A stretch of DNA of 64,000 nucleotides from a virus. The notes beneath the pieces were generated by a model. It had not been told where the DNA came from, ran no database searches, and saw only the letters and a program-made list of their open reading frames with translations. This document shows positions 16,558-24,030 of the stretch, in pieces; the first letter of the stretch is position 1, and each line of letters opens with the position of its first letter. Position numbers and translations under genes: made by a program. The DNA lies in IMG/VR virus record IMGVR_UViG_3300025120_014381, positions 1 through 64,000 of that record, one strand, 5' to 3'.

Positions 16558-16747
16558 CTTTTGCTTCTTCCAACTTATCATCTTTATGACTAACAGCTTT
16601 GTTATATTCTTGCAAGCCACAAGGAATAAATCCGCGATATTCACAATATTCTATTAACCTTTCGTATGAAGTTAATTTATTTTTGTCGATAAAGATTTTT
16701 AAATTGGTTTTGTTTCGACGGAGTATATACTCTAATTTAATGCTCAT
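16442..16747 (-). CDS. Basic-tailed small phage protein
   Basis: A 101-residue protein; GGGAGGG precedes the ATG at 16747. The first 55 residues (SIKLEYILRRNKTNLKIFID, then YERLIEYCEYRGFIPCGLQE) form a compact helical domain that resembles a small phage family with an LxYxLRRN opening. The last 45 are Lys/Arg/Thr-rich, consistent with nucleic-acid contact. This tail is encoded over the SH3-like gene. Confidence 0.6.
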   Translation of the reverse strand: MSIKLEYILRRNKTNLKIFIDKNKLTSYERLIEYCEYRGFIPCGLQEYNKAVSHKDDKLEEAKDERKVHRQTSKTQKTKKTRNRRKKQPSAPKLSDSADKR

Positions 16748-17015
16748 AATCATCACCCTCCCCAAGTTTTTGATAAAACCCGTTATCTATATATACTTCG
16801 GTGAATAAGTTTTTAACTAGTTTGAATGCAGCATTGCCATACTTTTGTTTAATATTTTCCAAGATTTCCCCTGGGTGATGATGTGCATCACTACTTAAAC
16901 TAGCTTGGATATCTGCTAAGAGAGTGTCAGACATGTCTTGATCCCAGTCGACACTCTCAAGTAAGGCAGTTCTAAAATTTAGATCTAGAAAAATTGATTT
17001 ATTATAGTCTGTCAA
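16737..17015 (-). CDS. Small phage protein of unknown function
   Basis: A 92-residue acidic protein with a central HHHPGE cluster (LSSDAHHHPGEILENIKQKY) and a C-terminal FTEVYIDNGFYQKLGEGDD. No family is recognised. It lies in a tight operon between the HTH protein (14-nt overlap) and the basic-tailed protein. Confidence 0.6.
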   Translation of the reverse strand: MTDYNKSIFLDLNFRTALLESVDWDQDMSDTLLADIQASLSSDAHHHPGEILENIKQKYGNAAFKLVKNLFTEVYIDNGFYQKLGEGDDYEH

Positions 17016-17292
17016 CTACTTCCTCGCTCATAAAACCGCGAACTGAATCCTGAAAATCCGGATTAATAGCTAGCTTTTTTAAATCTTTTTCACTTAGCTT
17101 CAAATCATACAAGCTAGCTATTTCATCAGCAACTTTTATCAGTGCATTAACAAAAACGTTTCTTGCAGTTGAATGATTCATTTTAAAACCAGCATCGCGC
17201 ATTTCATCTGCTATTTCATGGTACGTCATACCATCAAACAACTTAGACGTACCGTAACCATTTTCACTTTTAAATCCTTTTGGCATTGCCAT
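17002..17292 (-). CDS. Small HTH protein next to the sigma factor
   Basis: A 96-residue protein preceded by GGGAG. MTYHEIADEMRDAGFKMNHS followed by TARNVFVNALIKVADEIASL reads as a helix-turn-helix like sigma region 4 or related regulators (the family opens GFKSENGYGT). It follows the sigma gene by 21 nt, and that sigma factor has no region 4.2. It could therefore supply promoter contacts, in the manner of the T4 gp33-gp55 pair; this is inference and needs structural comparison. Confidence 0.65.
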   Translation of the reverse strand: MAMPKGFKSENGYGTSKLFDGMTYHEIADEMRDAGFKMNHSTARNVFVNALIKVADEIASLYDLKLSEKDLKKLAINPDFQDSVRGFMSEEVVDRL

Positions 17293-17313
17293 AATATATC
17301 TCCCTGTATTATT

Positions 17314-18063
17314 TTATTGTGCTAATTCTATTTCGTAAATATTTTCATCATTTTCGCTAACTTCAGATATACCAAATCGCATGCGAAGAACTAGTTCCTC
17401 ACGCTTAGTTAACGAAGTTAACGCCTTAACAATCCTAGCTCTGATTAGTTGATTATCCAGAATCTGTTCAATGTTTAGACTGTCATTGTCGGGTATTATG
17501 TCACCAAGTGTCCTGTTACCTTCTTCACCAATTTGCTGGTCAATAGACGCAACGCTTTTTGTTTTTACTGCTTCTAGCGCATTACGAACATGTTTTTCTG
17601 TTAAGCCAAGCGCTTCACAAATCTCGTCCATTGTAGGTTCATGGCCAAACTCGTCTTGGTACTCCTGCCTGAGTTGCCAAATTTTTCGAGCATTTGCTAA
17701 AGTATGGGAAGGAACTTTTAAGAGTGTGCTGTTTGAAGTCAAACTACGTGTGACAGCTTGTTTTATCCACCAACAAGCGTATGTTGAAAATTTAAAACCT
17801 TTGCGCCAATCAAATTTTTCAACAGCTTTGATTAATCCAATGTTGCTTTCTTGAATTAAATCTTCTAAGCTGCCACCATACTTGGCATATTTTTTGGCAA
17901 TTGAAATAGCCAATCTAAGATTGGATTCAATCATTATTCGTCTTGCTCTTAAGTCACCAGCTTCAATTCGTTTTGCTAATTCGACTTCTTGTTCTCTGGT
18001 CAAAAGCTTTGTGTGTCTTTTTATATCTCGAAAATACATCTCGAGAGAGGTTTTTGTTTCCAT
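17314..18063 (-). CDS. Sigma-70 family factor lacking region 4.2
   Basis: A 249-residue sigma factor; the start is the ATG at 18063 after GGAG, while the longer TTG start lacks such a site. Region 1.2 begins at SLEMYFRDIKRH, region 2 is intact (RRIMIESNLRLAISIAKKYA, DLIQESNIGLIKAVEKFD, FSTYACWWIKQAV) and region 3 follows (VPSHTLANARKIWQLRQEYQ, VASIDQQIG). The C-terminus stops after LTKREELVLRMRFGISE plus a short tail, so region 4.1 starts but the 4.2 HTH, which reads the -35 box, is absent. No frameshift explains it. Group 1/2 relatives are about 300 residues or longer. Confidence 0.9.
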   Translation of the reverse strand: METKTSLEMYFRDIKRHTKLLTREQEVELAKRIEAGDLRARRIMIESNLRLAISIAKKYAKYGGSLEDLIQESNIGLIKAVEKFDWRKGFKFSTYACWWIKQAVTRSLTSNSTLLKVPSHTLANARKIWQLRQEYQDEFGHEPTMDEICEALGLTEKHVRNALEAVKTKSVASIDQQIGEEGNRTLGDIIPDNDSLNIEQILDNQLIRARIVKALTSLTKREELVLRMRFGISEVSENDENIYEIELAQ

Positions 18064-18076
18064 ATTATTTATCTCC

Positions 18077-18097
18077 AATGTTTAATGTTTAATGTTT
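18077..18097. repeat. 7-bp tandem repeat AATGTTT x3
   Basis: Three exact copies of AATGTTT lie in the leader of the sigma mRNA, upstream of the ribosome site. Its purpose is unknown; it may be a slippage-prone regulatory spacer. Confidence 0.6.
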
Positions 18098-18110
18098 AGT
18101 TTGTATTGTT

Positions 18111-18139
18111 ATTATACTATGAAAGTGCGCAGGTTACAC
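18111..18139 (-). promoter_or_regulatory. Promoter of the sigma factor: GTGTAA-N17-TATAAT
   Basis: On the minus strand GTGTAA (18134-18139) is 17 nt before TATAAT (18111-18116). The same pair with the same spacing precedes Hsp20 and DNA polymerase III. The -35 part overlaps the loop of the hairpin at 18125-18147. Confidence 0.65.
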
Positions 18140-18147
18140 CTGCGCAC
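18125..18147 (-). terminator. Hairpin after hsp20, terminator-like
   Basis: GTGCGCAGGT and ACCTGCGCAC form a 10-bp GC-rich stem with loop TAC, 17 nt past the Hsp20 stop. The following T-run on the minus strand is short, so termination may be partial. Confidence 0.55.
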
Positions 18148-18163
18148 CCATAATTATTATTAA

Positions 18164-18571
18164 TTACTGTACAGTAATTGTTTTTGTTTCTGGTTTACGC
18201 TCTTGTAACAAAGGTACAGTGATCTGTAAAATACCTGCGTTATAAGCTGCATCGATACCATCAACGTTTACACCCTGAGGTAAATTCCAAGAGCGCTCAA
18301 AGGATGCATACTGAACAAACTCTTGTTGTACGTACTTTGTACGTTGTGACTCATTTAAATGTCCTTGAACACTGAGTACATTGTTTTTAATGTCAATTTT
18401 AAAATCGTTCCTTGCAAATCCTGGAACATATAAATAAAAATTAAAACCACCATCATCAGCTTGAGAAATGTTGCACTGTGGGTATACGTTTTTCGCAGTA
18501 CGCCTTGACTTGAGCCCTGACATGTCATTAATAAATTTATCATCAAAAAAATCATTTATAAAATACTTCAA
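18164..18571 (-). CDS. Hsp20/alpha-crystallin small heat-shock protein
   Basis: A 135-residue protein with the alpha-crystallin domain: FNFYLYVPGFARNDFKIDIK near the start of the domain, and AAYNAGILQITVPL, the A-x-x-x-N-G-x-L-x-[IV]-x-[VI]-P signature, near its end. The tail KTITVQ is an IxI-like anchor. It binds unfolding proteins and should hold virion or replication proteins for GroEL. Its own promoter and an inverted repeat lie upstream. The gene is separated from the sigma factor by a hairpin. Confidence 0.92.
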   Translation of the reverse strand: MKYFINDFFDDKFINDMSGLKSRRTAKNVYPQCNISQADDGGFNFYLYVPGFARNDFKIDIKNNVLSVQGHLNESQRTKYVQQEFVQYASFERSWNLPQGVNVDGIDAAYNAGILQITVPLLQERKPETKTITVQ

Positions 18572-18602
18572 ATTATCCTCCTCTGTTAGTCATGAAGTTA
18601 AT

Positions 18603-18622
18603 ACTAGCGTATACTAGCTAGT
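18603..18622. promoter_or_regulatory. Inverted repeat at the hsp20 transcription start
   Basis: ACTAGC and GCTAGT flank an 8-nt spacer. The expected start for the promoter at 18629-18657 falls at about 18622, so this repeat would cover +1 to +20, a classical operator position. It is not the CIRCE sequence. Confidence 0.45.
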
Positions 18623-18628
18623 GTATTA

Positions 18629-18657
18629 ATAATAATCACAGTTTTTTATATTTACAC
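18629..18657 (-). promoter_or_regulatory. Promoter of hsp20: GTGTAA-N17-TATTAT
   Basis: On the minus strand GTGTAA (18652-18657) and TATTAT (18629-18634) are separated by 17 nt, as in the sigma and polymerase promoters. Confidence 0.6.
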
Positions 18658-18673
18658 CCCTTTTTTAAAAAAA

Positions 18674-19012
18674 TTAAAAAATAAGTTTCTTGCCTTTCAT
18701 TGTTATGTTTCTCTTGTTGAAAGATTGCACAGCAACAGTTTTTACGCCTGGTAATTTCTTCACCAAGTTCGATACATTCTTTAAACTCTGATATATTTCG
18801 TCAGACTGTGGTAAATATTTTATACTCAGTGGTAACAGGCCGTCGCCGTCTGAGAAACGTGCAACTTTATCTTTTTGGCCAACAACAGCGATACCAGGAA
18901 GAATTCTAATCCGCGTCATCAAATCAGGTACGTGAACTTCATTTTCTATCTTAAGTGTGACCACAGCTGTCGCTAGTTTTCTCTTTAATTTATAGTTAGT
19001 TGCATTTGACAT
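18674..19012 (-). CDS. Conserved phage protein beside GroEL
   Basis: A 112-residue basic protein with CGGAG at its start. The strands LATAVVTLKIENEVHVPDLM and PGIAVVGQKDKVARF, followed by a YQSLKNVSNLVKKLPGVKTV helix, suggest a ferredoxin-like alpha/beta fold. It is not GroES: no mobile loop or roof motif is present. It sits between GroEL and Hsp20 and may be co-transcribed with GroEL. Function unknown. Confidence 0.65.
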   Translation of the reverse strand: MSNATNYKLKRKLATAVVTLKIENEVHVPDLMTRIRILPGIAVVGQKDKVARFSDGDGLLPLSIKYLPQSDEIYQSLKNVSNLVKKLPGVKTVAVQSFNKRNITMKGKKLIF

Positions 19013-19045
19013 GTGAACTCCGAACTATTAATAACTATATAATAA

Positions 19046-20644
19046 TTAATCATTTTGCTCAGTATTTACTTCAATCATTGAACAATCAGCCATTAATAAC
19101 ATTGTTGCAGCAGAAACAGCATTCTCTATAGCACATCGTGATACTTTTGCAGGATCAAGTACACCCAATTCAAACATGTCACCAAATTTCTTATTACGTA
19201 CGTCATAACCAAAACCAACCTCTGTTTCTTTCAGTTCGTTTAAGACTTTATGATGTGACAAACCAGCGTTATCTAGTATCTGTCTAAAGGGTGTTAAACA
19301 CGCTTCTATTAACAAGCGATATCCGGAAATAAAGCTTTTATCATGTTTAGATATATCATGATCACCTAGCTCTTGTGCTAATCTATACAAGGCAATCCCC
19401 CCACCCGGAAGTACTCCTTCTTCAAGTGCTGCACGTGTGGCATGCAGTGCGTCATCTACCCGATCGTAACGTTCAATTAATTCTGATTCTGTTGCAGCAC
19501 CGACCCTAAGTATTGCGATACCGCCTGATAATTGTTGTATTCGATATCGAAGCAATTCGCGTTCATTCTCACCTAACCCTGGATAGTTTAATTTTTCTCT
19601 AATAACATCCATTCGCGCTTGTGTCTCATCAGAACGTGATTCATCTTTTATTACTAATGTTTTACTCTTATGGATAATCATCTTTTTACATGTACCAAAC
19701 ATTTCCGGGTCAAAAGAAGTCATGTCAAATGCGCTATCTAACACCTTACCACCTACAATTGATTCTAGATCAAGTAACAAGTCGTGTCTTGCGCCACCAA
19801 AACCAGGTGATTTTATAGCTGCAACTCTGAGTGAACCTTTAACACGATTCAAAACTAATCCTTGCAGTGCGTCCCCGTCAACTTCATTAGCGACAACAAT
19901 AATTGGTCTTCCCATTTCAAGCGCTACTTCTAAAGGTTTCATCAATTCACGAACTGAATTGAAGCTTCGGTCTGCCATGAGAATAAGGGGTTTTGAAAAT
20001 TCAGCTGTCATTTTATTTTTGTCTGTTACGAAATACGGTGACAAAAAACCTCGCTCCATTTGGAAGCCGTCTACGACTTGCAAAGAGCTACTAAACCCTT
20101 TTGCTTCTTCAACAATGACATGCCCATCTGGTCCGGCAGCTTCTATCGCTTTAACAATAAGCTTTGCTACTTCTTTCTCACCATTCGCTGATATTGTTGC
20201 CACTTTAAGTAAGTCACTAGTGTCACTCACTTCCTGTGAGGTATTTTTAATTGACTCAATTAAAATATTTCTTGCATAATCAATACCTTCTTTTATTTGC
20301 ATCACATCAAAACCAGCTATTTTATATTTTAACCCTTCATTATAGATGAACTGAGCTAATACTGTTGCTGTTGTCGTACCGTCACCAGCTTCATCAGCAG
20401 TCCGACTAGCTGATTCTTTTATAATTTGTGCCCCTAAATTCTCAACTTCGTCTACTAGATTAACTGCTTGCGCAACTGTTACGCCGTCTTTTGTGACAAT
20501 TGGATGTTGGCCGGGACGATGTATTAAAACTAACTTGCCCTTTGGTCCCATAGTTACTTTAACTGCGTTAGCTAGCTTATTAATGCCTTTTTGAAGTTTT
20601 GAATCTAATTCTTGACCAGAATATATTTCGCGCTTAATTTCCAT
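19046..20644 (-). CDS. groEL: GroEL-type chaperonin
   Basis: A 532-residue chaperonin with the ATP motifs VTMGPKGKLVLIHRPGQ, AGDGTTTATVLAQF and LPGGGIALYRLAQELG, plus an apical domain (FSSSLQVVDGFQMERGFLSP). The GGM-repeat tail of cellular GroEL is absent, the protein ending in acidic DCSMIEVNTEQND. No groES is seen in the window, so it either works alone, as described for some phage GroELs, or borrows a host or distant cochaperonin. Folding of capsid and tail proteins is the likely task. Overlapping small genes lie upstream. Confidence 0.95.
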   Translation of the reverse strand: MEIKREIYSGQELDSKLQKGINKLANAVKVTMGPKGKLVLIHRPGQHPIVTKDGVTVAQAVNLVDEVENLGAQIIKESASRTADEAGDGTTTATVLAQFIYNEGLKYKIAGFDVMQIKEGIDYARNILIESIKNTSQEVSDTSDLLKVATISANGEKEVAKLIVKAIEAAGPDGHVIVEEAKGFSSSLQVVDGFQMERGFLSPYFVTDKNKMTAEFSKPLILMADRSFNSVRELMKPLEVALEMGRPIIVVANEVDGDALQGLVLNRVKGSLRVAAIKSPGFGGARHDLLLDLESIVGGKVLDSAFDMTSFDPEMFGTCKKMIIHKSKTLVIKDESRSDETQARMDVIREKLNYPGLGENERELLRYRIQQLSGGIAILRVGAATESELIERYDRVDDALHATRAALEEGVLPGGGIALYRLAQELGDHDISKHDKSFISGYRLLIEACLTPFRQILDNAGLSHHKVLNELKETEVGFGYDVRNKKFGDMFELGVLDPAKVSRCAIENAVSAATMLLMADCSMIEVNTEQND

Positions 20645-20645
20645 A

Positions 20646-20855
20646 TTACCCCTTTAATAACCCCCTACCGGCACCGGGAGGTCTTTGTCCTTTTGCTAAA
20701 CTCTCTACGAGTGATTGTTCGATTTGTACAATTCTACGTTGCTGCGTTTCAACGTTAATTGCCACAAACAAATCGCCTTCTTTTTTTAATACTTCATTTA
20801 AAGAAATTTTATTCATCTGGCGTAGTGCCATTTGTACGTTGTCATCTAAATACAT
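20646..20855 (-). CDS. Small phage protein upstream of GroEL
   Basis: A 69-residue protein. LDDNVQMALRQMNKISLNEV, then GDLFVAINVETQQRRIVQIE and the basic AKGQRPPGAGRGLLKG tail. It is 1 nt from GroEL and touches the exonuclease stop. Unknown function; the tail suggests nucleic acid or membrane contact. Confidence 0.6.
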   Translation of the reverse strand: MYLDDNVQMALRQMNKISLNEVLKKEGDLFVAINVETQQRRIVQIEQSLVESLAKGQRPPGAGRGLLKG

Positions 20856-21652
20856 TATAATCCTCCGAATGTCTTTACATACTTATTCCAAGTTTTCTCT
20901 TTTAACATTGACTGAAAATCCATATCGTCAAATATATCATATAATTGTTCAAAATCAGAAACACCTTCATGCTTCTCCATGTCAGAAAGCTTGTCAGAGA
21001 AATCCACCAAGCGTATTAGATTAACATTTCTTTCAAATACCTGTTGTCTAATAGGGTCTTTTTTTAAGTACTCAGAAAGCAATTCTGGAGAACGTACCAG
21101 CTTGTCTGCAGTTTTATCTCCGCAACCTGGAATGCCGGAAATGTTATCTGTTGGATCGCCTCTCAGTGATTTCCAAGTGACATAGTCGTAGTCAGGGGTT
21201 TCAATCATTTTCTTTTTAACTGGATTGTAAATTTCGCAATTATCAAAAGCATTTAACAATTGATAAAAATCAGAATCAGAAGATATAATCGTACAGTCGT
21301 CACCTTTGTCGCAGTGAACTTTTACTAAGGTTGCAATCGTATCATCACATTCTAAGTTTGGATGTCTGACTGATGTAAAGGGTAAACACTCCTTAACAAT
21401 ACTAATGATCTGCGCTTTTTGCTCATGAAAGTGTCTGTCTTTATTTTCACGGTTTGCTTTGTAGGCATCGTTTAGCTGTGTCCTAAACTGTGGGTTGCCT
21501 TCTAACACAAAATAAACTAAGTCTGGTTTAAATTTTTCCACAAGAGGTCTTACACCTCTAAAGAAATTATAAACTACTGGGTAGTCTCCTTTCATGTAAC
21601 CACTTCTTGCTCTGTATATGAGATTGTATGCGTCTAGTAACAAGACATTCAT
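20855..21652 (-). CDS. 5'-3' exonuclease / flap endonuclease
   Basis: A 265-residue PIN/FEN-like nuclease. LLLDAYNLIYRARSGYM holds the first metal Asp, NLECDDTIATL and IISSDSDFYQLL the central acidic cluster, and GDPTDNISGIPGCGDKTADK the helix-hairpin-helix. This is the Pol I 5'-nuclease or T4 RNase H family, which removes RNA primers. ATGA overlap with the gene upstream. Consistent with a replication set including Pol III alpha. Confidence 0.92.
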   Translation of the reverse strand: MNVLLLDAYNLIYRARSGYMKGDYPVVYNFFRGVRPLVEKFKPDLVYFVLEGNPQFRTQLNDAYKANRENKDRHFHEQKAQIISIVKECLPFTSVRHPNLECDDTIATLVKVHCDKGDDCTIISSDSDFYQLLNAFDNCEIYNPVKKKMIETPDYDYVTWKSLRGDPTDNISGIPGCGDKTADKLVRSPELLSEYLKKDPIRQQVFERNVNLIRLVDFSDKLSDMEKHEGVSDFEQLYDIFDDMDFQSMLKEKTWNKYVKTFGGL

Positions 21653-22131
21653 TGAGGTGCTCCTGCATTGTTGATTTGTTCCATGTTGATTTTGCCAAAT
21701 TTTCCATTGCCAAGATCTACTCTTATTATACCATCATCATCAAGCGGTTGCACTTCTTGTTCTTTTAATTCATTTTTGCCCTCTAAAACAAATTGAGCTT
21801 GTTCTGCAGGTTCTTCATAGACAGGTGTGTCGTACAATGAAGTATTAAAGATGTTAATTGACATTTCTTCTGCTAAGGTTACCATCTGTTCGATAGCATC
21901 TTTTGCATTGTTAATCATATAACTTTTTACTTCATCTTTTGAATTAAATAGTTCACCCTTTATTTTTTTAATGTCAGCTGTTGTACCTTTTTTGTCAGGA
22001 AACTTAACAATATATGTTTTTTCTTTTCCTTCTAGCGTTGTTCTAATTACTTCTTCGACAACTTGAATGGGTACTACTTTACTAGCGTCTGCTATTAAAA
22101 ATAAAATCTGTCCAACTTGGTATTGTTGCAT
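21649..22131 (-). CDS. SH3-like N-terminal domain protein
   Basis: A 160-residue protein. QQYQVGQILFLIADASKVVP followed by VVEEVIRTTLEGKEKTYIVK is an SH3-like opening like the small barrel set, then a helical segment (YMINNAKDAIEQMVTLAEEM) and an acidic tail ending in VDLGNGKFGKINMEQI. Coupled to the exonuclease by ATGA. Unknown function. Confidence 0.65.
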   Translation of the reverse strand: MQQYQVGQILFLIADASKVVPIQVVEEVIRTTLEGKEKTYIVKFPDKKGTTADIKKIKGELFNSKDEVKSYMINNAKDAIEQMVTLAEEMSINIFNTSLYDTPVYEEPAEQAQFVLEGKNELKEQEVQPLDDDGIIRVDLGNGKFGKINMEQINNAGAPQ

Positions 22132-22203
22132 ATAACCTCCGTTTGGTTATATTTTAACAAATATTGGACAGATTTATAATTGTTTTATGTGAAAATTTAA
22201 GTT

Positions 22204-22713
22204 TTAGTATCTTCTAAAACCTAATCCTGGTAACATGTTGCCTTGGTGTGAATAACCTTTCTTACTTCTTCGCGGCTTGTTGTTACCATAGATCCAATCA
22301 CTAGTAAGATTCATTTCTTCCATCACGTTCGCAACTTCTTCATCAATTACTTTTTTGAGTTGTGATTCAAAAATTCTTCTCTTTCTATCTTCTCTAGACT
22401 CTCTCAAGGGACGTCTTCTTTTGCTTTCCATAATTCTCTTGGCGCGCCTAAGTTCTTGCACCAACATTGCTTCGTCTACATCTAGAACTTCATCAGCATC
22501 ATCCATTTCATACATATCTTCATCAACATCGTCCATCTCGTCCATGCCTTCCATGCCTTCCATGCCTTCCATGCCTTCTTCGGTATCTTCCATTTCATAC
22601 ATACCTTCATCAGCATCATCATGATTAGCACCTTCATTTAAACGGCCACCAGATCTGTTACTATTTGTTGGCAAACCTGCTAGTTTGCTTATTCTATCAA
22701 AATCAATACGCAT
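22204..22713 (-). CDS. Acidic Met/Glu-repeat protein, possible scaffold or core protein
   Basis: A 169-residue protein. MRIDFDRISKLAGLPTN opens it. A very acidic stretch at 30-80 has four GME repeats; a basic stretch follows (RRAKRIMESKRRRPLRESRE, then RKRRIFESQLKKVIDEE). Several [LI]-x-E-[SG] sites (LNE-G, IME-S, LRE-S, IFE-S) are what a prohead protease would cut. The acidic-then-basic layout resembles T4-type prohead core proteins. It precedes the other core candidates. Role inferred. Confidence 0.65.
   Translation of the reverse strand: MRIDFDRISKLAGLPTNSNRSGGRLNEGANHDDADEGMYEMEDTEEGMEGMEGMEGMDEMDDVDEDMYEMDDADEVLDVDEAMLVQELRRAKRIMESKRRRPLRESREDRKRRIFESQLKKVIDEEVANVMEEMNLTSDWIYGNNKPRRSKKGYSHQGNMLPGLGFRRY
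22541..22576. repeat. 9-bp tandem repeat x4 (GME codons)
   Basis: Four exact copies of TCCATGCCT on the plus strand encode the Gly-Met-Glu repeats of the acidic protein. Recent slippage expansion is likely. Confidence 0.85.
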
Positions 22714-22769
22714 AATGTATCCTCCACATGTATTTAAATATCACGTGTAAACTGTATTTTTAAAATATT

Positions 22770-23126
22770 TTATCTTGTTTGCAAATTTTTTCTAACGTTT
22801 TCTGTAATTTTCGTGCCGGCTGCTGCTGCAGTTTTTAGAGGTTGTAAACCTAACACACTGCGTACTTCATCATAAAGTGCCGGTTGAAGACCGCTTTTCA
22901 AAACAAGCATGTCAGCATACTGATGTAGATCCATTTCCATGATAGGCACTGGGTCTCCGTTTTCGTTAGGTTCAAACTCACCAGTATCTCTACTCTCAAA
23001 CACAAATAAAATTTTAGGCATAACTTCATCCTTAGGGACCATGATAAAAGGAAGGTTGCTTGTTGCACCGTCTTCTGATTCTTCATACATGATTTCAGGT
23101 ATCCAGTTTTTATTTTTTATACTCAT
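22770..23126 (-). CDS. Phage protein of unknown function
   Basis: A 118-residue protein with CGGAG before ATG. VMPKILFVFESRDTGEFEPN and VPIMEMDLHQYADMLVLKSG form the core. The pattern resembles small T4-like phage structural proteins, but no family is certain. It precedes the acidic core-like gene. Confidence 0.6.
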   Translation of the reverse strand: MSIKNKNWIPEIMYEESEDGATSNLPFIMVPKDEVMPKILFVFESRDTGEFEPNENGDPVPIMEMDLHQYADMLVLKSGLQPALYDEVRSVLGLQPLKTAAAAGTKITENVRKNLQTR

Positions 23127-23175
23127 TATATCTCCGTTTGTTGTATTTTACTTTAACAAAATAACAAGTAAAAAA

Positions 23176-24030
23176 TTAAAATAAACCTTGCTCATAACTA
23201 TGTTGTATTAAATGTGTTGCGTATTGAATTAATTCACCAGTTTGTGACCTTATATCTCTGGAGTTTAGATATCTACCTAGTACATCTTTTTGAGTGTCGC
23301 TTAAACGAGTAGCTGACATGACAGCACCGGGAGAAGGTGATCTTATTGCAGTAAGACGATTATTTAAATCAGCCGATTTTTGAGGTGTCACATTATCTAA
23401 ATTACCTGCTAATAGGCTTAAAAATATTACCTGGTCGTGTGTAATCCCCCGATATGAAGAACTACCTGATATTCTAAGAATATCTGAATCCGACTCTGCA
23501 GGTAAGCGATCAATTCCTTCTCTTGCTAAAACTTGCCTTATGTTAGAAATAAAGAAAGGAGCTGTCGCGACAACCTCAGCAGATGTTTTCAGATCGGAAC
23601 CCCCACCTTCATACCCGGAGCCCATACCGCCTTTTGATCGATCAAAGGGCAATCCTTCTTCGTGGACATTTTTGTACGCAATAAATGCAGTTTGAATCTC
23701 TCTTAATAAATCACATTTCCCTTTCATATTAAAAACTGGTATTAGTCCAAACATGTTTAAAAGAGGTAGTATGTCACCTGTAAATGCTCTGAAAACAGTT
23801 GGGCTCATCCAATTTGGCAAGTCCTCTTCTTTACTTCTAACAGTTCTAGAACTTTGAAAGAAAACTGTGAAGAACTCCAAAAACTCTTTATTAGGTTTAA
23901 AGTCGCACGATTGGGGTGCAAACATCTCACTAGACATTGCCAGATACTTAGCCTCAGTCAGATAATTTTGTGTTGTGGATTCTACAAACTCTTTAATTAA
24001 AACATTGAGTTCACCGCGCGTTAACTTCAC
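23176..24030 (-). CDS. Leader-bearing protein of unknown function
   Basis: A 284-residue protein from a GTG start right after the previous stop. The leader is MKLTRGELNVLIKEFVES, a weaker match (LIKE-F). The body has SSRTVRSKEEDLPNWMSPTV and a C-terminal DVLGRYLNSRDIRSQTGELI; helical and globular, with no recognised domain. It starts a run of core-like genes extending to 28147. Confidence 0.7.
   Translation of the reverse strand: MKLTRGELNVLIKEFVESTTQNYLTEAKYLAMSSEMFAPQSCDFKPNKEFLEFFTVFFQSSRTVRSKEEDLPNWMSPTVFRAFTGDILPLLNMFGLIPVFNMKGKCDLLREIQTAFIAYKNVHEEGLPFDRSKGGMGSGYEGGGSDLKTSAEVVATAPFFISNIRQVLAREGIDRLPAESDSDILRISGSSSYRGITHDQVIFLSLLAGNLDNVTPQKSADLNNRLTAIRSPSPGAVMSATRLSDTQKDVLGRYLNSRDIRSQTGELIQYATHLIQHSYEQGLF

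Noticed and set aside
18674-19012. Possible GroES beside GroEL
   Set aside because: The protein lacks the GroES mobile loop and roof motifs; size alone is not enough.
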